Assembly: GCA_008729055.1 (NCBI GenBank)
Contig: SDUX01000002.1
Location: 7,417,485 to 7,481,484 of the forward strand
Length of the DNA stretch: 64,000 nucleotides
Source: Pyropia haitanensis
Lineage: Eukaryota > Rhodophyta > Bangiophyceae > Bangiales > Bangiaceae
Reading direction: 5' to 3'
The notes under the pieces were generated by a model, which saw only the letters and a program-made list of their open reading frames with translations, had not been told where the DNA came from and ran no database searches. Shown here piece after piece: positions 1 through 8,782 of this stretch; the first letter of the stretch is position 1; each line of letters starts with the position of its first letter. A program made the position numbers and the translations under genes.

Positions 1-2403
1 CGCCTTGGCCACCACAGCGTCGTCGCACGTCCCGTCGTCTCGGAGGAACCAATGCCCCCACTGCTTGGCGCGCAGCGCCTTCTTCTCCACCCCAATAATG
101 AAGTTGTTGTTGATCACGACCGGCTGACGCGCCGCCGGAGACGTGTAGAAGCCCTCCTCGGGGACGTACCAGCGGCCGTCCACAAACCGCTCCTGGTCAA
201 GCGTTTCAAAGCGCAGCGGGTAGGCCGTCTGGAACGTCTGGTTGCGCAGCACCAGCTTGGTCAAGATGCTCTGGTCGTTCTCAATGTACGTCCAGCTGGT
301 GGCCGACTTCTTGTTCAGCTGAGCGCCGACGTAGGCGTCCACAAACCGGCGCACAATTTCGTCAAAGAGCCGCCGCGTCGGCAGGGTGGGGCGGAGGTAG
401 AAAAAGTTGCCACTAATCTCGTCCCGCGTGTTGATCGTGCCGACCATGTCCGCGCCCTCCGCCAGCCGCGACGCAATGTAGGGGGTGGGGTCCTCCAGCC
501 ACACCTGGTCCGTTTCAAATGCGAAAACGCGGACGCCCCTATGGAGCAGCGCGGACAGCAGGGCGGTGCGCTCCAGCATCAGCCGCCAGTAGCCAGGGTT
601 GCCAAAGTCATGACCGGTGGACTTCCCGCCCTGCATCTCATCCAGGTAGACTGTGCTTGTGTCAGCTACCCGAGAGAGCGCGTCGCGTGACACCATGTCG
701 GTCGTCGCCCACACCACGTTGGTGGGGCGGAAACCGCCGCCGTCGACGTTGCACAGCCACGAGTGCGCAGTCTCGAGAAACACTTCGTTGACGACCGTCA
801 TGCTCAGTACCCCACCAGCCGCCCTCGCCGTGGCCACCATCTCATCCACCTTGGCCAGCGACAAAAGGGGACTCCCATCCACGACGCCGCCGCCCCCGTC
901 CAACCCGTCGGCGAGATGACCATGGACTGTCCAGCGCTGCGGCACCGCGGGTACAGACACAGGGCCCAGTGCCGCTGAGTGCAACGTCTTGGTCCGCGGC
1001 GCACCCGCCGTGGCACCAGAGGCGATGAGCACGGAAGACCGCCGCGCGTCAGCGCGGTGGCCCACTGCGAGCACGCCCTCCAACGACGCCGGCGGGTACA
1101 CCACGTACAGGTTATAGTCGCGAACAAAGACGGAAAACCAGGCCGACCAATGGGCGCGCGTGCCGTTCGTCCCCTGGAACGGAGAGGCGGGCTGGGCCAG
1201 GTGCGGCGGCACAGTCGGGAAGCTGTACCAGCTGTTGGCGCGCGCGATCAGCCAGACGGCAAAAGTGGACCACACCGACACGTCCCGAGAATCCTGCGGC
1301 GAGAAGGACCCCACACCAGGCAGTGCCTGGTACAGGAAGGAGCCACTACCCAGCTCTTCGGCGGGGAGAGCCTCCCAGCCTGACGATGCGGCACGTCGTA
1401 TCACGCGAGCCGACTCGAGGGAGAAGCCCGCGACATCAGGGCGTTCCCCGTAAGTGCGGCGGGCGTCGCGGAGCCAGGTGTAATACGTAGGCGCCACCTC
1501 TGTCGAGTCGTCCACATAGAGCACCTGCCCGCGAGACGACACCCCATCCGTGCCCGGCACTGCCTGCAGGTGCGTGTCATACGGACCCACCGCGGTAGTG
1601 CTGTGCCGCACCGCCGCGGCGCCGTGGGGCCACTTGGCCACCGCCGCCGCCGCGGCGGCCACCAGCCCCGCCGCCCCCCCGGCCGGCGCCCCGCGCGTGT
1701 CCATCCACAGCGCCAAGTCAATGACATCCCCGCCGTACTCAGCCGCGGCTAGCGACTGCAACAGCCGCTCCAACGACGCAGAGTCTGACCGCTGCACAAT
1801 GGCCACGACGGTGAGGGCGGGCGGCTGCCGTGACGTGCTGTCCCATAGGCCGCCTGCCGCAATGGCGGCCCGCCCCCGCTCCGTCACCCCCCCGAGCACC
1901 CCAGGCACACCTCGGCCACCCCGGTGGGACACGCCCGCCAGGTAGAGCAGTAGCAGCAGCGCGCCAAGCGCGGCGCCGAGCAGCCCCACCAGGTGAGCCG
2001 CGGCGCGCACGCGCGCCCGCCGCGGCGACTTGCCAGTCCGCACCGTCCGGAGGTTCCGCGCCAGCTGCACCGCCGCCGCGGTCTTGGCCAGGCCCGCCAC
2101 CCGCCCCGCCGTGGCGACCAGGCGAAGCACATCGGCGCGCGCGGACGGCGGCTCGGCGGCGCACGGAGCGCAGGTGGCGCCGCTGGCGGGGTCAGCCCCA
2201 GCGTCTGCCGTCGCCACCGACAGCGGCTCCTCCCTCGCACCCGTCGCTGCTGGCGCCGACGCTGTTGCCCCAACAGACGCCATCAATGCCGTGGCTGCCG
2301 TCGTGGTGACCACGGGGGGGGAGGGGGAAGAAGCCGCCATCGTGGCCGGCCCGTCGGCCGCGCCACTGGCGGCCATCATGCGGGCACTCAATAGTCTTTG
2401 CAT
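1..2403 (-). CDS. Membrane-anchored glycosyltransferase with a Nucleotid_trans/GT77-like domain, 3' end cut by the window edge
   Basis: An open frame of 801 codons runs from the ATG at 2403 to position 1 without a stop, so the C-terminus lies outside the window. Residues about 1-135 are low-complexity, followed by one hydrophobic segment (about 137-157, LLGAALGALLLLLYLAG) typical of a type II Golgi anchor. Residues about 190-240 (TVVAIVQRSD...) look like the start of a GT2-like Rossmann fold. The second half matches the Nucleotid_trans (PF03407, GT77-like) family: DFGNPGYWRLMLERTALL, then FETDQVWLEDP (E630, D632), GNFFYLRPTLPTRRLFDEI, and VVINNNFIIG near the edge. In this family the DXD site binds the nucleotide-sugar metal; here it reads E-T-D. 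A role in wall or glycoprotein glycans in the Golgi is inferred. Donor sugar unknown. Family assignment is fairly sure; the GT2-like N-terminal domain is less so. Confidence 0.8.
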   Translation of the reverse strand, partial: MQRLLSARMMAASGAADGPATMAASSPSPPVVTTTAATALMASVGATASAPAATGAREEPLSVATADAGADPASGATCAPCAAEPPSARADVLRLVATAGRVAGLAKTAAAVQLARNLRTVRTGKSPRRARVRAAAHLVGLLGAALGALLLLLYLAGVSHRGGRGVPGVLGGVTERGRAAIAAGGLWDSTSRQPPALTVVAIVQRSDSASLERLLQSLAAAEYGGDVIDLALWMDTRGAPAGGAAGLVAAAAAAVAKWPHGAAAVRHSTTAVGPYDTHLQAVPGTDGVSSRGQVLYVDDSTEVAPTYYTWLRDARRTYGERPDVAGFSLESARVIRRAASSGWEALPAEELGSGSFLYQALPGVGSFSPQDSRDVSVWSTFAVWLIARANSWYSFPTVPPHLAQPASPFQGTNGTRAHWSAWFSVFVRDYNLYVVYPPASLEGVLAVGHRADARRSSVLIASGATAGAPRTKTLHSAALGPVSVPAVPQRWTVHGHLADGLDGGGGVVDGSPLLSLAKVDEMVATARAAGGVLSMTVVNEVFLETAHSWLCNVDGGGFRPTNVVWATTDMVSRDALSRVADTSTVYLDEMQGGKSTGHDFGNPGYWRLMLERTALLSALLHRGVRVFAFETDQVWLEDPTPYIASRLAEGADMVGTINTRDEISGNFFYLRPTLPTRRLFDEIVRRFVDAYVGAQLNKKSATSWTYIENDQSILTKLVLRNQTFQTAYPLRFETLDQERFVDGRWYVPEEGFYTSPAARQPVVINNNFIIGVEKKALRAKQWGHWFLRDDGTCDDAVVAKA

Positions 2404-3010
2404 GAACGCGTGCCGTCCGGGGGTTGCTCGACGGGAAACACGGGGGACAAGACAGCGGGGGGACAAGGACGGGCGGGTGGGGGGGGGGGGGGGGGCGATG
2501 CCAGCGCCAATGAGCCCCGCTCAACTCAAGGGCGGCGTGGTGGCCACCGCCCTCAGCGAAAGGGCTAACCGTAGCTTGGACGTGGTCAAGGGCGAATCAG
2601 ACGCCTCCGTGGTCACGACGCCAGTGGTAGCAACGCGGGCGGCCGAACCCCCAATAAACAGCACCCCTGCCGCAGCACCTGCTGTCACCCCAGCGGTCCT
2701 TCCTGGTGGTAGTGGTGGGCTGGCGGAAGCCTCAGACATCAACCGCCGATGCCGTCGGGAGGCAAAGAGAGAAGACGAGCCAACACCTCCGCGGGAGGCA
2801 CACTGGAGCCCGGCGGGAAAGCGGGGAGTTGCACCGCTCGTTGCCCCCGGCAGCCCCCATTGGCACCGTATGGCCGATTGGGTGGGTACTAGCGGAGCAG
2901 CGGACGTCATCCGGTCGAAGCCGCCAACCGAGGGCCCAGCGTCGGCACGCCGTACTGACGGCCAACAGTCGCTGCCGCCACCGCGGATTCGCGTGATCCC
3001 AGACGGCACA
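2404..3010. other. 5' flank of the glycosyltransferase gene; no gene seen
   Basis: The gap contains a long G run at about 2479-2495, which is a pyrimidine tract read on the transcribed strand, about 75-95 bases upstream of the glycosyltransferase ATG. Open frames on both strands here have no recognisable domain and unremarkable composition, so they are treated as chance. The likely content is the promoter and leader of the minus-strand gene. The left terminal repeat of the mobile region starts at 3011. Confidence 0.5.
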
Positions 3011-3057
3011 TTAGAGCATCTCCACCAATGGAGCCGAAGCCGACGCAAATCGAGCAC

Positions 3058-3858
3058 AAGGAAACACTCCGCTCCGACACGAGACATCTACGCTCCGCAT
3101 CGAGTGTTTTGTACTCCGGGGGCGTCGGGGTGCGCAGTGAAGGCCTCCAGCCTGCGGCTGGGGCGGACCCTCTCCGCCTCGAGTCTTAACCGTGGACCTA
3201 TAGGATGCGCGCAATCTACCCGGGACCACACGGTGGGGGTCGAATTTGAGGCTCTCATTCACTCTGTGCGACGACCTGAACCGCAGATTCACGCCACCGT
3301 CGCCCGCTGGCCTATATCTCGCGCGTCCCATTCTCGACAGAATCAGGCCGCACACATGCCACGTTGCGCGCTTTTCCAAAAGTCATGCGTGCCGGATCTC
3401 GAAACCTTTCGTCTGAAAAACGCCCCCGCCCCGCGCCCCCGGGGCCCCCCGCGCGCCCGCGGGGCGCCCGCGCCGCCCGCGCCGCCCGCGCCGCCCGCGC
3501 CGCCCGCGCCGCCGCCCGCGCCGCCCGCGCCGCCCGCGTCGCCCGCGCCGGCGCCGCCGGCGCCCGCGTCGCACCCGCGCCGGCCGCGCCCGCGCGGCCC
3601 CCGCGCCGCTCCCGCGCCAGCGCCGCCCGCGCCGCGCCAGCGACGCCCGTGCGCGCGCGCCCGCTCGTGCAATGCCTGGGCGTGCGTCCGCGCACACGCC
3701 GTCCGCACCCGCGCCGTCCGCGTCCGCGCCGCTGGCGCCCGCGCCGCGCCGCGTCACGAGCGCCGCTACGAAAAATCCCGGCCTCGCGAACCTGGCCCAT
3801 CTCTCTTCACTTCCGTCAATTACAGTACTCTTCATGGACGCTCTCACCCAGTACAGGC
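3058..3858 (+). repeat. Left inverted arm of a foldback element
   Basis: This arm is the reverse complement of 5949-6783. The outer end begins near GGAAACACTCCGCTCCGAC and the inner end stops at CCCAGTACAGGC (3847-3858). Between 3149 and 3310 the two arms are almost identical by eye, and the inner 90 bases match nearly as well. The middle (about 3420-3760) is extremely GC-rich and holds a 9-bp minisatellite. Long open frames in the arm encode only Pro/Ala or Gly/Arg runs and are products of that minisatellite, not genes. Confidence 0.85.
3467..3555. repeat. GC-only 9-bp minisatellite in the left arm
   Basis: Units of GCCGCCCGC are repeated about eight times, with one interruption (an extra GCC near 3510). 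The sequence is pure G and C. The right arm carries the same array with about four more units, which accounts for nearly all of its extra length. Confidence 0.8.
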
Positions 3859-3901
3859 GGCCTCGGCAGCGGCTGGGGGATGCCGTCGACGAGGCGTGGG
3901 T

Positions 3902-4750
3902 TAAGGTCGATTAGGTGAAATGAATGTGGTATAAGGATCACTAGGGAGGATCAAAGGCCAATTAGGGCCCACTTTAAGTCCGAATACCCAACTGAGTGCG
4001 ACTTTCAGGCCATTAAGGCCCCATTAGGGCTACATGTGGCCAGTTAAGGGGTGATTAGGCTTAACTTTAGCACATTAGGGGTACATTAGGGTGGTTCGGG
4101 GGTGGTTAGGTGGGTTGAAGGTGGATTAGGCGTGGGTTAAGGTCGATTCGGTAAAATGAATGTGGTATGAGGATCACTAAGGAGAATCAGAGGCCTATTA
4201 GGGCGCATTATAAGTCCAAATCCACAACTGTGTGCCCATTTAGGGTCATTTTGGCACCATTCGGGCTACATTTGGCCACTTAGGGGGTGGTTTGATTGAA
4301 GTTAAGGTGAGTAGGGGTACATTAGGGAGATTAGGGGATGGTTTGGTGGGTTAACGGTGGATTAGGCGTGGGTTAAGGTCGATTAGGTGAAATGTATGTG
4401 GTATAAAGATCATTAGGGAGGATCCAGAGCCCATGAAGACTAACCTTAAGTCGTTTTCCTGGTTTAAGTGGGATTTGGAACTTGTTAAATTCGCATTAGG
4501 GGTCACTCCAGGTGGGTTAGGCTGAACTTGAGGTCATTAGGGAAATATTTGTCTGGGTTAACGTGACTTAGGCCTCATTAGGCGTCATTAGGGGTGCATT
4601 AGGTGAAATAAAAACATATGAATGTGGTATAAAGATCACTAAGGAGGATCAAGAGCCTATTAGGCCTAATATTAAGCTTATGAGGGGGACTTAGCCGTAA
4701 TATGGGCGACTTAACCCGACTTGCGCGCGTAATAAGGCCCATTCGGGGGT
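3902..4750 (+). repeat. Degenerate tandem repeat, unit about 235 bp, four copies
   Basis: Each copy starts with a variant of TTAAGGTCGATTAGGTGAAA, then GTGGTATAAGGATCACT and a run of ATTAGGG-type words. Copies begin near 3902, 4138, 4374 and 4600. The fourth start is altered (ATTAGGTGAAATAAAAACAT). Spacing of 226-236 bp shows tandem duplication followed by divergence. Confidence 0.75.
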
Positions 4751-5577
4751 GTTTAGCGTAGAATTAGACGTTCGAGACACTCTTGAGGTCATTTCTCGAG
4801 CTCTATAACCTCACAGACCCCTTTCAGGACGTCTGACAGTCGTTCCCGCAGCGTGGCACTTGGCCACCTGCGCGGAAAGACCCTCCTGGGGGGGTTTTAG
4901 AGGGGGTCCCCAGGGACCCCCAAATGACCGGGGGACCGGTTCCATCGGGGTTTCCGCCATCTTGCATCCCACTGAGAAGCCCTCCATCGATTTTGTCGAA
5001 TCCGACTTGATGGGTTGTACGGATACGCCACTTGACGCTCAGCTGTCTGCCTGTCTTTTGCAATAAGACACCACAAGGCACCATGTCAGGGCTCAGGAGT
5101 GACCAATTTACAATATTCAAACCAAAACTTGGTCAGGGCAAGTCGATGGTGCGCATCCACTGGGAAAGCAAGAAAATCGGTGTGCAAAGGTCGGGGACGC
5201 CCGTTATGGCACCGTAAAGACGTGTACCCCCGATTTTGGCACCTGTACGGGCCTTGCGTCGCCGCATGATGTCCAATGATGACCGGACCTGGCATGGAGA
5301 CCCGTCCGGGTCATGCGCAGAGGGTACAGGCATTAGATCCAGAAACGGACACGATCCCGAGTCACTGTGGGTGGAGATGTCCCGCAAACGGGCCAAATCG
5401 ACGCTTGCACGCCAAGTACTAGAGGTCATGATAACCGTTCGACACAGGAGTGCGTGCATCAGACGCGCCGCTAAATGAGGATAATGTTATGTCCAGAAAA
5501 TATGACTTGGGACGTGTTTTGGAGCACTTTTGAAGCGACTTTTCCTCTTTTTTCCTGAAATTAAGGGTTATTAGGCC

Positions 5578-5948
5578 GTTTAGGGGGTGGTTAATGAAAA
5601 TTAGGGACGGGTTCAGGTTGCTAAGGCCACTTGAGGACGTTTAGGGGGTGGTTAGGGGCACTTGGGGGTGGGTTAATGAAAATTAGGGAGGGGTTAAGGT
5701 TGCCAAGTCCACTTAGGGCCGTTTAGGGGGTGGTTAGGGCCACTTAAGGGTGGGTTAATGAACATTAGTGGGGGGTTAAGGTTGCTAAGGCCACTTAGGG
5801 CCGTTTAGGGGGTGGTTAGGGCCACTTAGGGGTGGGTTATTGAAAAAGTAGTGGGGGGTTAAGGTTGCTCAGGCCACTTAGGGCCGGTTAGGGGGTGGTT
5901 AGAGCCACTTAAGGGTGGGTTAATGAAAAATAGGGAGGGGTTAAGGTT
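5578..5948 (+). repeat. Tandem repeat, unit 82-83 bp, about four and a half copies
   Basis: The unit starts GTTTAGGGGGTGGTTAGGG, continues with GGGTGGGTTAATGAAAA and ends GGTTAAGGTTGC...CCACTTAGGGCC. Starts lie at 5578 (a short 61-bp copy), 5639, 5721, 5803 and 5886. The last copy runs straight into the right arm at 5949. Confidence 0.85.
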
Positions 5949-6783
5949 GCCTGTACTGGGTGAGAGAGTCCATGGAGAGTACTGTAATTGACGGAAGTGA
6001 AGAGAGAAGGGCCAGGTTCGCGAGGCCGGGATTTTTCGTAGCGGCGCTCGTGGCGCGGCGCGGCGCGGGCGCCAGCGGCGCGGACGCGGACGGCGCGGGT
6101 GCGGACGACGTGTGCGCGGACGCGCGCCCAGGCATTGCACGAGCGGGCGCGCTCGCACGGGCGTCGCTGGCGCGGCGCGGGCGGCGCTGGCGCGGGAGCG
6201 GCGCGGGGGCCGCGCGGGCGCGGCCGGCGCGGGTGCGACGCGGGCGCCGGCGGCGCCGGCGCGGGCGACGCGGGCGGCGCGGGCGGCGCGGGCGGCGCGG
6301 GCGGCGCGGGCGGCGCGGGCGGCGCGGGCGGCGGCGCGGGCGGCGCGGGCGGCGCGGGCGGCGCGGGCGGCGCGGGCGCCCCGCGGGCGCGCGGGGGGCC
6401 CCGGGGGCGCGGGGCGGGGGCGTTTTTCAGACGAAAGGTTTCGAGATCCGGCACGCATGACTTTTGGAAAAGCGCGCAACGTGGCATGTGTGCGGCCTGA
6501 TTCTGTCGAGAATGGGACGCGCGAGTTATAGGCCAGCGGGCGACGGTGGCGTGAATCTGCGGTTCAGGTCGTCGCACAGAGTGAATGAGAGCCTCAAATT
6601 CGACCCCCACCGTGTGGTCCCGGGTAGATTGCGCGCATCCTATAGGTCCACGGTTAAGACTCGAGGCGGAGAGGGTCCGCCCCAGCCGCAGGATGGAAGC
6701 CCTCACCGTGCCCCAGGACGGACCCGGAGCGTAAAGCTCTCGATGCGGAGCGTAAATGTCTCGAGTCGGAGCGGAGTGTTTCC
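5949..6783 (-). repeat. Right inverted arm of the foldback element
   Basis: This is the reverse complement of 3058-3858, starting GCCTGTACTGGG and ending beside GGAGTGTTTCCCCGTG. It is about 34 bp longer than the left arm because its 9-bp minisatellite has about four more units. Similarity is highest in the inner 90 bases and in 6530-6690, and weaker over the outermost 120 bases. Confidence 0.85.
6240..6376. repeat. GC-only 9-bp minisatellite in the right arm
   Basis: About twelve units of GCGGGCGGC occur, with the same single interruption as in the left arm. Both arms therefore inherited one array and it expanded or shrank afterwards. Confidence 0.8.
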
Positions 6784-7118
6784 CCGTGTTGGCAAATCGG
6801 AACCCGTGGCGCTACGTGGGAGCTTTTGAATGGGCACCTTCAACAGAGAAGCCAACGTCGCGCGCGTCACGTCTCGAGTAAATCCCGTAGTTGCGCGTGG
6901 AGAGCGTAAACGATCCCACGCCGCACCAGCTAGTGTCCTGTGAGCCACGGGTCACGCCTCCTATTGGCGTAGGTTGGCTGGGCGGTTGGCCAGAAGCCAA
7001 ATCACCGATCCAAAAGGGCTCAGGGGACAGCTCACTGCTGTTGCAATCCAAAAACTCGAGTGCACTCGAGGGGGGCTATGAATAATTTCAAAGTAATGAA
7101 TAGGCGAGACATCGCTCT

Positions 7119-8258
7119 CTAGTGTCTATTCTACTGCACAAGAGGCTCAAGTGAGGCACGTCTGAGCCTCAAATGAGGCTCCACCCGGATCATCCGAAAT
7201 CGTCCATTTTGATCTGTCTAACACAAGAAGAGTCGGTACCCTCTCCAGACAGCTTCCGCTCGGCCTGTGCCCCCTCCTGTCCGCCTCCGCCCGCTTCTCT
7301 CCCGCAGTGGGCGCTCCCTACCCCCCCTCCTTCCCTTTGTGCGGCGGAGGCTGGCTGCGGCGGCGGCGGTGGCGGCGGCGGCGGCGGCGGCGACGACGGC
7401 CAGGACGGATCCAGCTGCGACCCGTTGACCGCATACGGGATAATGCGACCCGGCTGTGCCGTATTGTCAGACCGTTGGGCAGTAACAAGTCTCGTGGGGC
7501 TCTTTCGTGTGCACTGCGGTGCCCACCTCCAGCGTAGTGATGCTAAAAGCAGGATCCATGACAAGCCGGTATTTCCGTGTAACGGCTTGTCACGGACTTG
7601 TCAAGTAGCCCCGTAGAACGGCCCTCACGACCCCGCAAGGGCCACCGGAACAAGGTTTTTACCGTTACTCGCAGCTCTTCTGGAAGTGCCCTGGGCTACG
7701 ACTGGGGCGGTACTTGCGCCGTCGGAAGCAGTCGGTGGCGCGGCAAGAGGGCGCCAACCGATGTCAACCCGTCGTCTTCTAGAGATGTCCTCCTTTCCGG
7801 GGAAAAATTGCGATGAAGGGGATTTACGGGAAGGTCAGTCAGGCTATTCACTGTCAGATGGGCGGCGGCGCCAGCAGCGGCGCCTGCGGCTCTCAAGGCA
7901 GACGGCTGGCGAATGCCGCGCAGGAGAAGCGTCCTTACACACCAGGAGACTTGCAATCGGAGGGAGATACGAGCTCCGCTTCATGTATCTGCCAATAGGA
8001 GGGCGTGGGCGGTGCCACGTGGTGGGTCTCGCGATGGAAATGAAAGGAAAGATCTCTTTCAAGAAAACGGCCTTGACGGCCTCTGTGCGCGCAAGAAAGA
8101 AATTTCCTGCATTTTTCCATACGTGGCGGTAAACTCGACAGCACTATCGTCTTCGGGCGTACTCCGGATGAGTGGAAGACCCAGAGAACGGCCGCTGAAA
8201 AACCGTCTCAATTGAGGCACAGAGGCTCAAGGGAGGCTGCCTACAGAATAGACACTAG
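7119..8258. repeat. 1.14 kb unit with a 14-bp perfect inverted repeat at its ends
   Basis: CTAGTGTCTATTCT at 7119-7132 is repeated as its exact reverse complement at 8245-8258. Just inside each end GAGGCTCAAG or TTGAGCCTC words recur in both orientations (7141-7180 and 8215-8240). The interior has a GGC trinucleotide run (about 7350-7395) and no recognised protein. It resembles a MITE-like or nested non-autonomous insertion. No clear flanking duplication was found. Confidence 0.5.
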
Positions 8259-8366
8259 CGTTGGACCGATCCACTCCCCACCAATGCAATCTAATGCCAA
8301 ACCGGTGAAACGGCTGCCACGTAGCTGGCTGTTTGGCCAAACGCTGCATGGGTGGAGATGCTCCAA

Positions 8367-8782
8367 CAGTGTGTACCACCCGAGCCCTCGCTCCGCGTGT
8401 GTATCGCTTTCGTCTGTCGCGTCCCCTCCCCCCTCTTCACGGTTGCTATCGTCGGCTGCGCCTCTGCCGTCCACCATTGGAGACGCTGGCGCGCTCTGAT
8501 CCCCTCCTCCCCTCGCCCTTGCCGCTGTTCGTCAAAGCGTACATTTTTGGACGCCCTTCCGCCCTCCCCTCTGGGTCGTGGTTACCCGGACCGCCGCAGT
8601 GACTGCCCCCCCACATCAACACGCGTCATTCCCTCCAACTGTGCAGCGCCTCTATCTTGAGGTACCCCCCTTCACTCGTACCCCTGCCCCCCAACAAACT
8701 GAGCCGGGTACCTTACCCCGGCAAGGCTGGGGTCTGGTGACCATGGCGGTTGAGCCGGCAGCAGTAAACGGGCTTCACACCC
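8367..8782. other. 3' flank of the pantothenate kinase gene; no gene seen
   Basis: C-rich spacer, with many CCCCTCC words around 8420-8640. Open frames reading in from 8333 and 8578 have no recognisable domain. The stretch probably holds the 3' untranslated region and terminator of the minus-strand kinase gene. Confidence 0.4.

Larger units (their letters stand above)
3859..5948. repeat. Foldback loop rich in TTAGGG-like degenerate repeats
   Basis: The 2.1 kb between the arms is far less GC-rich than the arms and full of variants such as ATTAGGGGT, CATTAGGG and GGGTTAAGG. Its left third is built of about 235-bp units and its right end of about 82-bp units, each listed separately. The middle (about 4750-5570) looks unique and has no recognisable coding domain. 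The resemblance to telomere-type G-rich repeats is seen directly, but no uniform tandem telomere array is present. Confidence 0.75.
3011..8366. mobile_element. Composite non-autonomous element bounded by a 25-bp imperfect inverted repeat
   Basis: The sequence TTAGAGCATCTCCACC starts at 3011. Its inverted counterpart TTGGAGCATCTCCACC reads from 8366 leftward. Over 25 bp (3011-3035 against 8342-8366) 21 positions agree. Inside lie the foldback element (3058-6783) and a second inverted-repeat unit (7119-8258). No transposase or other protein domain was recognised in any frame, so the unit would be non-autonomous. I see no clear target-site duplication beside the 25-bp repeats, so the outer boundary is a proposal. 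It sits between the 5' flank of the glycosyltransferase gene and the 3' flank of pantothenate kinase and interrupts neither. Confidence 0.45.

Noticed and set aside
2030..3904. 624-codon plus-strand frame, and the similar Pro/Ala and Gly/Arg frames in 5859-6706
   Set aside because: They run through the GC-only minisatellite of the foldback arms and antisense to the glycosyltransferase. They have no domain and appear in several frames at once.
5578..5948. Regular 82-bp repeats considered as a CRISPR-like array
   Set aside because: There are no unique spacers; the whole unit repeats, and the context is eukaryotic.
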